From Rhodoferax koreense (GTDB lineage Bacteria; Pseudomonadota; Gammaproteobacteria; Burkholderiales; Burkholderiaceae_C): 64,000 nucleotides of DNA. Of this stretch, positions 20,607-31,210 are shown one piece after another. The notes below the pieces were generated by a model. It saw only the letters and a program-made list of their open reading frames with translations, searched no databases and was not told where the DNA came from. Both the position numbers and the translations under genes were made by a program. Positions within the stretch are counted from its first letter, which is position 1, and every line of letters begins with the position of its first letter. The stretch lies in the NCBI RefSeq assembly GCF_001955695.1, contig NZ_CP019236.1, positions 4,402,001 to 4,466,000 on the forward strand, given 5' to 3'.

Positions 20607-21274
20607 TCAGGAAGGAGACTGGGAAGCTGGATTTCGGGCAGCCACGGCCGCGGCAAAGGCGTCGATCAGCCGGCGGATCGGCGCCTGCTTGAGCTTGAGC
20701 GCAGCCTGGTTCACCACCAGGCGCGAGCTGATGTCCATGATGCGCTCGACTTCGATGAGGTGATTCGCGCGCAGCGTGTTGCCGGTGGACACCAGGTCGA
20801 CGATGGCGTCGGCCAGGCCGGTCAGCGGCGCGAGTTCCATGCTGCCGTAGAGCTTGATCAGGTCCACGTGCACGCCCTTGGCGGCGAAGAACTCGCGCGC
20901 GATGGCCACGTATTTGGTGGCCACGGTGAGCCGCGAGCCCTGGCGCACGGCATGGGCGTAGTCGAAGTCGTTGCGCACGGCGACGCTGATGCGGCACTTG
21001 GCGATCTGCAGGTCCAGCGGCTGGTACAGGCCCTGGCTGCCGTGTTCGAGCAGTGTGTCCTTGCCGGTGATGCCGATGTCGGCACCGCCGTATTCCACAT
21101 AGGTCGGCACGTCGCTGGCGCGCACCAGCACCACGCGCACGTCGGGCCGGTTGGTGGCGAGGATCAGCTTGCGCGATTTTTCCGGATCGTCGAGCACCTG
21201 GATGCCGGCGGCGTCGAGTAGCGGCAGCGTGTCGTCGAAGATGCGGCCCTTTGATAACGCCAACGTGATCATGC

Positions 21275-21278
<4 letters not shown>
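20607..21278 (-). CDS. hisG: ATP phosphoribosyltransferase, short form
   Basis: HisG joins ATP and PRPP in the first, feedback-controlled step of histidine synthesis. At 223 residues it is the short form, which lacks the C-terminal ACT-like regulatory domain and normally needs the HisZ regulatory subunit. Visible blocks are [35 protein letters not shown] and the PRPP-binding [16 protein letters not shown]. No hisZ is in the window. The ATG overlaps the murA stop (ATGA). Confidence 0.97.
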
Positions 21279-22555
<1,277 letters not shown>

Positions 22556-22629
22556 GGAATCAACGGAATAGCGACGCTTCGTCAACGCGTCATCACAAGC
22601 TCGGAATGCCGAAACGGATGCGGCCGGCC

Positions 22630-22872
22630 TCAGCGAGGCAACGCAGCCCATTCGGTGGGGGTGTAGGTCTTCATCGACAACGCATGCACCTCGTCGGTAT
22701 GCATTTTCGCACCCAGCGTGGCATAGACCCGCTGGTGCCGCTGGATCGCGCGTTTGCCCTCGAACTCGGCCGAGACGATGGTGGCGTACCAATGTCGGCC
22801 GTCGCCCTCGAGCGTGATGTGTTCACACGGCAGGTGTGATTTGATGAGGGATTGCAGTTCTTCGGCGGTCAT
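22630..22872 (-). CDS. ibaG: BolA/IbaG-family protein
   Basis: An 80-residue BolA-like protein. BolA proteins pair with monothiol glutaredoxins in iron-sulfur handling; the IbaG (YrbA) branch usually lies next to murA and the Mla system, as here. The conserved helix-turn region is visible in [18 protein letters not shown], followed by [15 protein letters not shown]. The ATG lies 6 bases after the ABC permease stop. Confidence 0.93.
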   Translation of the reverse strand: MTAEELQSLIKSHLPCEHITLEGDGRHWYATIVSAEFEGKRAIQRHQRVYATLGAKMHTDEVHALSMKTYTPTEWAALPR

Positions 22873-22878
22873 AAAAGA

Positions 22879-23634
22879 TTAGCTACGGATCTTGTAGCCG
22901 ATACGCAGGAGGTTAACGGCGATCGCGCTGACGACAAGTAGCGCAATCCCGACGATGGACAGGCTCAGCCACGGCGACACGTCGCTCACGCCGAAGAAGC
23001 CGTAGCGGAAGCCGTCGATCATGTAAAAGATCGGGTTCAGGTGGCTGACCGTCTGCCAGAACGGCGGCAGCGAATGGATCGAGTAGAAAACACCGCTCAA
23101 AAACGTGAGCGGCATGACCACGAAATTCTGGAACACGGCCATCTGGTCGAACTTCTCGGCCCAGAGCCCGGCGATCAGGCCGAGCACGCCCAGCAGCGCC
23201 GCGCCGCACACGGCGAACAGCAAAATCCACAGCGGCGCCGCGAAACTCGTGCCGGTGAACCACACGGTGACGATGAACACGCCGAAGCCGACCACCACGC
23301 CGCGCACGATGGACGAGCCCACATAGGCGGCGAACAGCCCCCAGTGCGAGATCGGCGTGAGCAGCACGAACACCAGGCTGCCCATGATCTTGCTCTGGAT
23401 CAGCGAGGAGGAACTGTTGGCGAACGCGTTCTGCAGCACGCTCATCATCACCAGACCCGGCACCAGGAAGGCCGTGTAGTGCACTTGCCCGTAGACCTTG
23501 GCGTTGCCTTCGAGCACGTGGCCGAAGATCAGCAGGTAGAGCACGGCGGTGAGCACGGGGGCGCCGACGGTCTGGAATCCGACCTTCCAGAAGCGCAGGA
23601 CTTCCTTGTAGAAAAGCGTTTGCCAACCACTCAT
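22879..23634 (-). CDS. ABC-2 type exporter permease
   Basis: A 251-residue inner-membrane permease of the ABC-2 family with six predicted helices. The motif GVFYSIHSLPPFWQTVSHLNP matches the ABC-2 transporter signature near the C-terminus. It pairs with the ATPase encoded 14 bases upstream; together they resemble the YadG/YadH exporter of unknown substrate. The start ATG (MSGWQTLFYKE) follows a GAAAGAAGAAC purine-rich stretch. It belongs to the conserved chain mla-ABC-ibaG-murA-his of Burkholderiales. Confidence 0.93.
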   Translation of the reverse strand: MSGWQTLFYKEVLRFWKVGFQTVGAPVLTAVLYLLIFGHVLEGNAKVYGQVHYTAFLVPGLVMMSVLQNAFANSSSSLIQSKIMGSLVFVLLTPISHWGLFAAYVGSSIVRGVVVGFGVFIVTVWFTGTSFAAPLWILLFAVCGAALLGVLGLIAGLWAEKFDQMAVFQNFVVMPLTFLSGVFYSIHSLPPFWQTVSHLNPIFYMIDGFRYGFFGVSDVSPWLSLSIVGIALLVVSAIAVNLLRIGYKIRS

Positions 23635-23648
23635 TTGTTGTTCTTCTT

Positions 23649-24596
23649 TCAGATGGCCATTTGCCATTTTTTGCCTTTTTCGGTGGCCATGACTTCGAGG
23701 AACACGTCTTCCAGGTCGGCCTTGCGGATCTCCACGTCTTCGACCTTCAGGCCGGCCTCGCGCACGGCCGCGAGGTAGCGCTCGATCTCCAGTGCGCCAT
23801 GCGCCGGCAGTTGCACGATGCGGCCGGTAACCCGCGCCTCGGTGGCCAGCGCCGGCGGCAGCTCGCCGTCGATCTTGAAGCGCAGCACGTTGCTGGAGGC
23901 CGAGCGCAGCAGTTCGCTGGTGCTCGCCAACGCCAGAACCTGGCCCGTGCGCAACATCGCGATGCGGCTGCACAAAGCCTCGGCTTCCTCGAGGTAATGC
24001 GTGGTCAGCAGCACCGTGTGGCCCTGCTTGTTGAGCTTGGCGACGAACTGCCACAGCGTCTGGCGCAGTTCCACGTCCACGCCGGCCGTGGGCTCGTCGA
24101 GCACGATCACCGGCGGCTTGTGCACCAGCGCCTGCGCCACGAGCACGCGCCGCTTCATGCCGCCCGAAAGCTGGCGCATGTTGGCATTGGCCTTGTCGGC
24201 CAGGCCCAGGCTTTCCAACAGTTCGTCGATCCAGGCGTCGTTGTTCTTGATGCCGAAATAGCCCGACTGGATGCGCAAGGCCTCGCGCACGTTGAAGAAC
24301 GGATCGAACACCAGCTCCTGCGGCACCACGCCGAGCAGGCGGCGCGCCTTGGCATAGTCGGCCTGCACGTCGCTGCCGTGCACCAGCACGCGGCCGGAAG
24401 TGGCGCGGCTCAGGCCGGCCAGCACGCTGATCAGCGTGGTCTTGCCGGCGCCGTTCGGCCCCAGCAGGCCGAAAAACTCCCCTTCCTCGATGTCGAAGCT
24501 GACATCGTCGAGGGCTTTGAGGGGAGTTGCCGGAGATTTGGCGCCGCGGCTGGCGGCGTAGGTCTTGCAGACCGACTGGAAGGAGATGGCGGGCAT
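23649..24596 (-). CDS. ABC transporter ATPase (YadG-like)
   Basis: A 315-residue ATP-binding subunit. Walker A GPNGAGKTT, Q-loop PQELVFDPF, signature LSGGMKRRV, Walker B VIVLDEPTAG and the switch His in LLTTHYLEEAE are all present. About 90 residues after the nucleotide domain are typical of exporters whose permease is of the ABC-2 type. It precedes the permease by 14 bases. The 81-base gap upstream contains two strong hairpins, so the transporter genes are probably separated from the class-V aminotransferase gene in expression. Confidence 0.94.
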   Translation of the reverse strand: MPAISFQSVCKTYAASRGAKSPATPLKALDDVSFDIEEGEFFGLLGPNGAGKTTLISVLAGLSRATSGRVLVHGSDVQADYAKARRLLGVVPQELVFDPFFNVREALRIQSGYFGIKNNDAWIDELLESLGLADKANANMRQLSGGMKRRVLVAQALVHKPPVIVLDEPTAGVDVELRQTLWQFVAKLNKQGHTVLLTTHYLEEAEALCSRIAMLRTGQVLALASTSELLRSASSNVLRFKIDGELPPALATEARVTGRIVQLPAHGALEIERYLAAVREAGLKVEDVEIRKADLEDVFLEVMATEKGKKWQMAI

Positions 24597-24627
24597 GGGA
24601 GGCGAGATTTTACGGGCACGCGGCGGC

Positions 24628-24668
24628 GGGCGCCGGGCGGCGCCCGGATCACCCTTGGATCAAGGGTG
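24628..24668 (-). terminator. two hairpins between the aminotransferase and ABC ATPase genes
   Basis: CACCCTT-GGATC-AAGGGTG (24650-24668) and GGGCGCC-GGGC-GGCGCCC (24628-24645) lie directly after the aminotransferase stop on the minus strand. There is no T-run, so termination is only possible; they may mark the edge between inserted and conserved genes. Confidence 0.4.
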
Positions 24669-24677
24669 GGAGGCGGT

Positions 24678-25850
24678 CTATCGGGCCATCTCGGCGGCGG
24701 GTCGGGCAGCAGCGCGTTGGGGCGCCTGGATCTGGTCCAGCGCACGCGCCAGGAAGTCCACGCTGCGCTGGGGGTTGTGCAGCTTTTCCAGCCCGAACAG
24801 GCCGATGCGGAAGGTCTGGAAGTCCGCGCCTTCGTCGCACTGCAGCGGCACGCCAGCGGCGGTCTGCAGGCCCTGCCCCAGGAACTTCTTGCTCGACTGG
24901 ATCTCGGGGTCCTCGGTGTAGCTCACCACCACGCCCGGCGCCTGGAAACCGGCCGCGGCCACGCTCGGGAAGCCCCGCGCCACCAGGAGCGCACGCACCT
25001 GCTCACCAAGCGCCTGCTGCTCGGCGCGCAGCTTCTCGAAGCCGTAGTCGCGGGTTTCCAGCATCACGTCGCGCAGCCGCGCGAGCGCATCGGTGGGCAT
25101 GGTCGCGTGGTAGGCATGGCCGCCCTTTTCGTAGGCTTCCATGATCTGCAGCCACTTCTTCAGATCGCAGGCGAAGCTGCTGCTGGTGGTGTGCTCGATG
25201 CGTTCGCGCGCCAGCGGGCTGAGCATCACCAGCGCGCAGCAGGGCGAACTGCTCCAGCCCTTTTGCGGCGCGCTGATCAGCACGTCGACGCCGGTGGCTG
25301 CCATGTCGACCCAGATCGCACCGGAGGCGATGCAGTCGAGCACGAACAGGCCACCGACCGCGTGCACGGCGTCCGCCACGGCGCGCAGGTAGCTGTCGGG
25401 CAGGATCATGCCGCTGGCGGTTTCCACATGCGGCGCGAACACCACGGCCGGGCGTTCGGCGGCGATGGTGGCCAGCACCTCCTCGATGGGCGCGGGCGCG
25501 AAAGGCGATTGTTTGTGGCTGCCCTGCCGGTGCGCCTTGAGCACGGTGGCGTCGGACGGAATCCGGCCCATCTCGAAGATCTGCGTCCAGCGGTAGCTGA
25601 ACCAGCCGTTGCGCAGCACCAGCACCTTCTGGCCGCCCGCGAACTGGCGCGCCACGGCCTCCATGCCGAAGGTGCCGCTGCCGGGCACCAGGGCCACGGC
25701 GTGCGCGTGGTAAACCTGTTTCAGCACGCCAGAGATGTCGCGCATCACGCCCTGGAAACTCTGCGACATGTGGTTGAGCGCGCGGTCGGTGTAGACCACC
25801 GAATATTCGAGCAGGCCCTGGGGGTCGACTTGGGGTAGCAATCCTGGCAT
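24678..25850 (-). CDS. class V aminotransferase (alanine/serine-glyoxylate type)
   Basis: A 390-residue PLP enzyme of the class V family. The glycine-rich phosphate loop is PGSGTFGMEAVAR, the pyridine-contacting Asp lies in FVLDCIASGA, and the Schiff-base Lys is in SAPQKGWSSSP. The closest groups are alanine-glyoxylate and serine-glyoxylate transaminases or related aminoethylphosphonate-type enzymes; the exact amino donor cannot be settled. A GGAG ribosome site precedes the ATG. It is divergent from the LysR gene, with 172 bases between them, and reads towards the ABC transporter genes. Confidence 0.9.
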   Translation of the reverse strand: MPGLLPQVDPQGLLEYSVVYTDRALNHMSQSFQGVMRDISGVLKQVYHAHAVALVPGSGTFGMEAVARQFAGGQKVLVLRNGWFSYRWTQIFEMGRIPSDATVLKAHRQGSHKQSPFAPAPIEEVLATIAAERPAVVFAPHVETASGMILPDSYLRAVADAVHAVGGLFVLDCIASGAIWVDMAATGVDVLISAPQKGWSSSPCCALVMLSPLARERIEHTTSSSFACDLKKWLQIMEAYEKGGHAYHATMPTDALARLRDVMLETRDYGFEKLRAEQQALGEQVRALLVARGFPSVAAAGFQAPGVVVSYTEDPEIQSSKKFLGQGLQTAAGVPLQCDEGADFQTFRIGLFGLEKLHNPQRSVDFLARALDQIQAPQRAAARPAAEMAR

Positions 25851-26022
25851 GGCGATCTCCGTCTTGGTTTTGCCAGCCAGCCTAGCACGCGGCCTTTGTC
25901 GCTGCCTCGGGTCTTGCCCGAATCCAGGCTGCGTATCCAGGTTTATCAGGTATCGGACCCGGGGGATCGCATGTTAGTGTTTGCACAGCCCCACTCCTCC
26001 CTGCCTCGAACACTCCAGAGCC

Positions 26023-26988
26023 GTGCGCGACATCGACCCTTTTTCCATCCGGTTGTTTCTCACAATCCTCGAAGAAGGCGGCATCGCCAAAGCCGCGGCC
26101 CGGGAATGCATCGTGGCGTCCGCGGTGAGCAAACGCGTGGGTGAACTGGAATCCCTGTTCCGTGTGCCGCTGCTCGAGCGTGGCGTGAAAGGCGTCACTC
26201 CCACGCCGGCCGGCGAGGCGCTGCAGCACCACGCGCGCATGTTGCTGCAGGCCATGGAGCGCATGCACGGCGAGATGTCGGAATATGCGCAGGGCATTCG
26301 CGGCCATGTGCGGGTGCTGGCTGGCTCGTCGGCACTGGCCTCGCACCTGCCCGCGGACATGCAGGACTTCATGCGCGCCCATCCCCACATCAAGATCGAC
26401 CTCTGCGAAAACGTCACGCCCGCCATCTTTCGCTCGGTAATGGAGGGCACGGCCGACGTCGGCATCGCGCCCGACATCGCCAACCACGAGAGCTTGCAGA
26501 TCCATCCCTACCGCACGCTGACCCTGGCCGTGGTCATGCCGGCCGACCATGCGTTGTCCGACCGCGCCGAGCTGGCCTACACCGACACGCTCGACTTCCA
26601 GCAGGTCGAGCTCAGCCAGGGCAGCGGCATGTCAGCCCTGCTCGAGCATGCCGCACGCGACTTCGCGCGCCCCAAACACACCAACATCCGCGTGAACTCG
26701 TACGAGACCGTTTGCCGCATGGTGGCCAACGGCATGGGCGTCGGCGTGGTACCGCTGTTCTTCGCCAGGACCCACAGCGATAGCTTCGGCCTGAAATTCA
26801 CGCCGCTCAACGATGCCTGGGCCCGGCCGATGATCTGCTTGGCCGTGCGGGACGACGCCTCCCTGCCATCCGCCTCCAAGGCTTTCGTCGCCCATCTGCA
26901 GCAGCGCGGCGTGGAAGAACGCTTCCAGGACAGCCTGCTCACCAGCATGACCAGGCACCGAGACGTCGGCTGGCCGTCGATGGCCTGA
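26023..26988 (+). CDS. LysR-family transcriptional regulator
   Basis: A LysR-type regulator of about 321 residues. The N-terminal winged helix is visible in RLFLTILEEGGIAKAAA and SAVSKRVGELE, followed by LFRVPLLERGVKGVTPTPAG. The remainder has the two-lobed substrate-binding fold. I choose the GTG at 26023 (VRDIDPFS); a TTG at 25981 would add 14 residues. It sits upstream of the lactonase-TRAP-lyase-transferase genes in the same direction and divergent from the aminotransferase gene, so it is the likely regulator of one or both. The 213 bases between it and the lactonase gene probably hold the operator, but no clear T-N11-A palindrome was fixed. Confidence 0.93.
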   Translation: MRDIDPFSIRLFLTILEEGGIAKAAARECIVASAVSKRVGELESLFRVPLLERGVKGVTPTPAGEALQHHARMLLQAMERMHGEMSEYAQGIRGHVRVLAGSSALASHLPADMQDFMRAHPHIKIDLCENVTPAIFRSVMEGTADVGIAPDIANHESLQIHPYRTLTLAVVMPADHALSDRAELAYTDTLDFQQVELSQGSGMSALLEHAARDFARPKHTNIRVNSYETVCRMVANGMGVGVVPLFFARTHSDSFGLKFTPLNDAWARPMICLAVRDDASLPSASKAFVAHLQQRGVEERFQDSLLTSMTRHRDVGWPSMA

Positions 26989-27202
26989 CGGCGCGCTGTC
27001 GGCGTTGCCACACCGCGGCGCCCGCGCAGCCGCAGCGAAACCCATTTCCCGCTGATCCCTGCACGACCCATCTCGTTTCGAGCAGGGGGGAGGTTCTCAA
27101 TCATCGCTTGTACTTTGCGCTGGACGCCACAGAATCGCGCTGGTCTGCAAGCGACCTCGACGCGCGACGGACCTTCAAAAAACATCCCAGCGAGGAGACA
27201 AA

Positions 27203-28162
27203 ATGTTCAAAGTTTCAGCGGAAGACATCGACTTCATCGGCGAAGACCTAGACCGCGGCGAATGTGTGCTGGCGACACGTTCGGGCGACCTGTTCCTGCC
27301 GGACCGGCGCGGCGGCATCAGCATCATCCGCTCCGACGGCCGCACCGAACGCATCCGCGCAAAAGGTGCGCCAGAGGGTTTCCTGCCCAACGGCATCGCG
27401 CTGCTGCCCGACCGCAGCTTCCTGATGGCCGACCTCGGCCCGGGCGGCGGCGTCTGGCACATGGCGCCCGACGGCACGATGAAGCCGCGCCTGCTCGAGC
27501 TCGGCGGGCGCAAGCTAGAGCCCACCAACTTCGTCGGCATCGACAGCCAATCCAGAACATGGGTCACGGTGAGCACGCGCCTGGTGCCAAGGGAACAATC
27601 GATGAAGAAGGGTCATGCCGACGGCTACATCATCCTCATCGATGAGCGTGGCCCGCGCATCGTGGCCGAGGGCATCGGGTTCAGCAACGAGGCCATCGTC
27701 GATCCGACCGGCCGCCACCTCTACGTGAATGAAACGATCGCGCGCTGCACCAGCCGCTTCGAACTGCGTCCCGATGGCTCGCTCGGCCCGCGCGAGGTGT
27801 TCGCGCAGTATGGCGCAGGTACCTTTCCGGACGGCTTCACCTTCGACTCCGAGGGCGCGGTGTGGATCGTGAGCGTGGTCAGCAACCGCGTGATCCGTGC
27901 CACGCAGGATGGCCGGCAGGAAATCGTCCTCGAGGATGCCGACCCGGCGACGCTGGCGGCCGCGGAAGAAGCTTTCCACAACGGCAGCTACACGCGCAAG
28001 CACCTCGATTCCGGCGGCCAGCGCCCGCTCGGCAACCTCTCGAGCATCGCCTTCGGCGGGCCGGACCTGAAGACGGTCTACCTGGCCTCGCTGTTCGGCA
28101 CCCGCGTGGCGCGTTTCAAGTCGCCGATCGCGGGCGCCAAGCCCGTGCAGTGGGAGTTCTGA
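27203..28162 (+). CDS. SMP-30/gluconolactonase-family protein
   Basis: A 319-residue beta-propeller of the SMP-30/LRE family, metal-dependent hydrolases that mostly open sugar or acid lactones. Family features include EGFLPNGIALLPDRSFLMADLG, FSNEAIVDPTGRHLYVNET, with an Asn likely to bind the metal, and GTFPDGFTFDSEGAVWI, with the catalytic-type Asp. No signal peptide is seen, so it is cytoplasmic. A GAGGAGA ribosome site precedes the ATG. It is the first gene of a plus-strand run with the TRAP transporter, an HMG-CoA-lyase-type enzyme and a CoA-transferase. Confidence 0.92.
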   Translation: MFKVSAEDIDFIGEDLDRGECVLATRSGDLFLPDRRGGISIIRSDGRTERIRAKGAPEGFLPNGIALLPDRSFLMADLGPGGGVWHMAPDGTMKPRLLELGGRKLEPTNFVGIDSQSRTWVTVSTRLVPREQSMKKGHADGYIILIDERGPRIVAEGIGFSNEAIVDPTGRHLYVNETIARCTSRFELRPDGSLGPREVFAQYGAGTFPDGFTFDSEGAVWIVSVVSNRVIRATQDGRQEIVLEDADPATLAAAEEAFHNGSYTRKHLDSGGQRPLGNLSSIAFGGPDLKTVYLASLFGTRVARFKSPIAGAKPVQWEF

Positions 28163-28252
28163 GCGACCGCGTCGCCAGGCTCATCCCGACCCGTTCCCTG
28201 CACCCGCACGCCGATGCGGGGCTGTTCATCACCGATCCATCAGGAGACAAAA

Positions 28253-29254
28253 ATGAAACTCAGATTCTGGGGCTGGCTGCTCGCCGCCTGTTTGTTGCTG
28301 CCCACGCTGGCCGCTGCGCAAGCCCAACCCAAGGTCATCAAGATGGCCACCATCGCCATCTCCAACAGCCCCTGGCACAAGGCGCTGCTGAAGTTCAAGG
28401 AAGTGGTCGAAGCCGAGAGCAAGGGCCGCTACACGGTCAGCGTCTACACCGACGGCCAGCTCGGCGACATCTCGCAGCTGCTGTCGGCGATGCAGGTCGG
28501 CACGGTCGACATGAGCTACTTCGGCCTGTCGTCGATCAGCTTCGTGCGCGGCGGCGAGGCGTTGAACGTGGTCTACGTACCCTACCTGTTCAAGAACGGC
28601 GAATGGGCCGAGAAGATCCTGAACAACGACGAGTTCCAGGCCATCTACAACAAGGTCGGCGAGACTTCCGGCGTGCGCGTGTTCGGCGCCTGGGGACAAC
28701 GTTCGCCGCGCGCGATCCAGACCACCAGGGGGCCGATCATGAAGCCCGAGGACCTGAAGGGCATGCGGCTGCGCATTCCGGCGATTCCGATGCTCAAGGC
28801 CACCTTCGACAAGCTGGGCGTGCAGGTGACGCCGCTGGGCATGATGGAGATCTACAACGCCTTGTCGCGCGGCACGGTGGATGGGCAGGACAACGGCTTC
28901 GACCTTTCGATCCCGCCCAAATTCCATGAGGCTGCCAAGTTCTGGTCGGCCACCGACCATGTGTACGAAGTGGTCGGCTTCTTCGTCTCCGAGCGGCTGT
29001 GGAAGACGCTGTCTCCGGAAGACCGCGAGGTGTTCAAGAAGGCATCGCGCGAAGCCGGCGCGGTGACCACCGAACTCACACGCCAGTTCGACCTGGACAG
29101 CGTGGCCACCTTGAAGGCGGCCGGCGTCAACTACGTGGTGCCAGACAAGGCTGCCTTCCGCGCCGCCACGGCCGGCATCGAGAAAGACCAGGATGGCAAG
29201 TTGTGGCCGACCGGCCTGGTCGACCGCATCCGCAAGATCCAGGACGCCCAGTGA
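28253..29254 (+). CDS. TRAP transporter substrate-binding protein (DctP family)
   Basis: A 333-residue periplasmic receptor for a tripartite ATP-independent transporter. An N-terminal signal peptide (WLLAACLLLPTLAAAQA) is followed by VIKMATIAISNSPWHKALLKF. The conserved region MKPEDLKGMRLRIP contains the Arg that binds the substrate carboxylate in this family. Substrates are usually organic acids. Ribosome site AGGAGA precedes the ATG. The small permease gene starts in its stop codon (GTGA). Confidence 0.95.
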   Translation: MKLRFWGWLLAACLLLPTLAAAQAQPKVIKMATIAISNSPWHKALLKFKEVVEAESKGRYTVSVYTDGQLGDISQLLSAMQVGTVDMSYFGLSSISFVRGGEALNVVYVPYLFKNGEWAEKILNNDEFQAIYNKVGETSGVRVFGAWGQRSPRAIQTTRGPIMKPEDLKGMRLRIPAIPMLKATFDKLGVQVTPLGMMEIYNALSRGTVDGQDNGFDLSIPPKFHEAAKFWSATDHVYEVVGFFVSERLWKTLSPEDREVFKKASREAGAVTTELTRQFDLDSVATLKAAGVNYVVPDKAAFRAATAGIEKDQDGKLWPTGLVDRIRKIQDAQ

Positions 29255-29874
29255 GCGCGCTGCCACACCTGCGACCTCTGCAGACCGCCGCGCGGCCGAT
29301 GGCCGCCAGCGCGCCAGCGCCGTCCCTCGATGCCGAGCCGCGGGCGCCGTCGGACCGTCGCCACCTGGCCTGGCCGGTGCGCTGGCTCGACACCCTCGTC
29401 AAGGCCGCGCTGGTGTTGTGCCTGCTGATGGTGCTGCTGTTCACCGTGGGCCAGGTGGCCGACCGTTACGTGCTCAAGTCGAGCTTCGACGCGCATGACC
29501 AGTTCGCGCGGCTCGGGCTGGTCTGGCTGACCTTCCTCGGCATCGCCGTCGGCATCCGCGACCGCACCAACGTGCGTGTCGAGGTGCTGAACCACCTGGC
29601 GCCGCCACGCGTGCGGCGTGCCATCGCCATCGTGCTGGATCTCGTGATCCTGGCGGTGTCGGTGGTGCTGGTGATCGTCGGCTTCAGGCTGCTGGAAGTC
29701 GGCGCCTTCCAGGCCATCATGGGCACACCGCTGAATTACGACGTGATGTACGCGGCGGCACTCGGCGGTCTGGGCCTGCTGATCCTGTTCCTGGTGCTGC
29801 GCTTCGCCGACCTGCTGAGCGGCGGGCTTTTGAACATCGATTTCAGGGTGGACCACGATGATCATCACGATTAG
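29251..29874 (+). CDS. TRAP transporter small permease (DctQ family)
   Basis: A 207-residue inner-membrane protein with four predicted helices, the small subunit of the TRAP transporter. Blocks VGQVADRYVLKSSF, DQFARLGLVWLTFLGIAVG and RDRTNVRVEVL are typical of DctQ. The GTG at 29251 overlaps the receptor gene stop by 4 bases; an in-frame ATG at 29299 would give 191 residues and is a reasonable alternative because residues 1-16 look unstructured. It overlaps the large permease gene by 17 bases. Confidence 0.92.
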   Translation: MSALPHLRPLQTAARPMAASAPAPSLDAEPRAPSDRRHLAWPVRWLDTLVKAALVLCLLMVLLFTVGQVADRYVLKSSFDAHDQFARLGLVWLTFLGIAVGIRDRTNVRVEVLNHLAPPRVRRAIAIVLDLVILAVSVVLVIVGFRLLEVGAFQAIMGTPLNYDVMYAAALGGLGLLILFLVLRFADLLSGGLLNIDFRVDHDDHHD

Positions 29875-31144
29875 CGTCCTGCTGTTCTTCTTCCTGCTGG
29901 TCGCGGGCCTAGACGTCGGCTTTTCGATGATCGTGGCGGCGCTGTTCGGCATGCTGCTGCACAGCGGCACGCCGATCGACCTGATCATGGCGCCGATGAC
30001 CCTGGTCTCGGGCGTGGACAGCCCGGCGCTGGTGGCCGTGCCGCTGTTCGTGCTGGCTGGTGAGGTCATGAACCACGGCGGGCTCACGCGCCGGCTCATC
30101 GACTGGTCCACCGCCATGGTCGGCCATTTCCGCGGCAGCCTGTCGCAGGTCGCCATGACCACCAACCTGGTGATGGCCGGCATCTCGGGTTCGGCCGTGG
30201 CCGACGCCACCGCCACCGGCGCGCTGCTGATCCCGGCGATGAAGAAGGAAGGCTACCAGCCGGGTTACGCGGCCGCGGTGATCGCCGCCGGGGCGATGCT
30301 CGGGCCGATCCTGCCGCCGTCGATCCCGATGATCGTCTACGCCGTCATCGCCAACATCTCCGTGGCCAAGCTGTTTCTCGCCGGCATCGTGCCGGGCTTC
30401 ATGCTGTTCGGCGGCTACGTGGCCATCTGCGCCTACATGGCGCGCCGGCGCAACTACCTGGCCAGGCCCAAGGTCGGCTGGGGCGAGCAGGTGCGCAGCA
30501 CGCGCGTGGCGATCTGGGCGCTGATGGTACCGGTGCTGATCATCGTCGGCATTCGCTCCGGCGTGATCACCGAGACCGAGGCGGCCGGCGTGATCTGCGT
30601 CTATGCGCTGGCCGTCGGCGTGTTCATCTACCGCGACCTGAAGCTGCGCGACCTGGGCACGGTGTTCTATTCCGCGGCCAAGACGGCGGCGGTGATCCTG
30701 TTCCTGCTGGCCGCTGCCGGGCCGTTCTCGTGGCTCATGAGCGAGGCGCACATCGCCACGCTGATCTCGCAGTCCATCCTCGGCATCTCCAAGGATCCGC
30801 TGGTGGTGCTGCTGGTGGTCAACCTGCTGCTGCTGGCCGTGGGCATGGTCTTCGAGCCGCTGCCGGCGCTGGTGATGTTCGTGCCGACGCTGCTGCCGAT
30901 CCAGGCGGCGCTGGGCATCGACCCGACGCACTTCGCCACCGTGGTGGTGATCAACCTGATGATCGGCATGCTGCATCCACCGGTCGGCCTGCTGATCCTG
31001 ATCACCGCCGCCATCGGCCGCGTGCGGCTGTGGTCGGTGGCGGTGGAGACGCTGCCCTTCCTCGCCTGGTCGCTGCTGGTGCTGGCGCTGGTCTCGGTCT
31101 TTCCCGCATTCGCCACCTGGCTGCCCAACCTGGCGATCAAGTAG
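29858..31144 (+). CDS. TRAP transporter large permease (DctM family)
   Basis: A 428-residue permease with about 12 membrane helices that carries the substrate using a sodium or proton gradient. Family blocks are MAGISGSAVADATATGALLIPAM, split here across two helices, AMLGPILPPSIPMIVYA and HPPVGLLI near the end. It overlaps the small permease gene and is followed after 66 bases by the lyase gene. Confidence 0.95.
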   Translation: MIITISVLLFFFLLVAGLDVGFSMIVAALFGMLLHSGTPIDLIMAPMTLVSGVDSPALVAVPLFVLAGEVMNHGGLTRRLIDWSTAMVGHFRGSLSQVAMTTNLVMAGISGSAVADATATGALLIPAMKKEGYQPGYAAAVIAAGAMLGPILPPSIPMIVYAVIANISVAKLFLAGIVPGFMLFGGYVAICAYMARRRNYLARPKVGWGEQVRSTRVAIWALMVPVLIIVGIRSGVITETEAAGVICVYALAVGVFIYRDLKLRDLGTVFYSAAKTAAVILFLLAAAGPFSWLMSEAHIATLISQSILGISKDPLVVLLVVNLLLLAVGMVFEPLPALVMFVPTLLPIQAALGIDPTHFATVVVINLMIGMLHPPVGLLILITAAIGRVRLWSVAVETLPFLAWSLLVLALVSVFPAFATWLPNLAIK

Positions 31145-31210
31145 CCCTCTCAAATCCCCCTTGTCCCTTCCACACGGCAAAGCCTTACGGCCCCCAACCA
31201 AGGAAAAGAA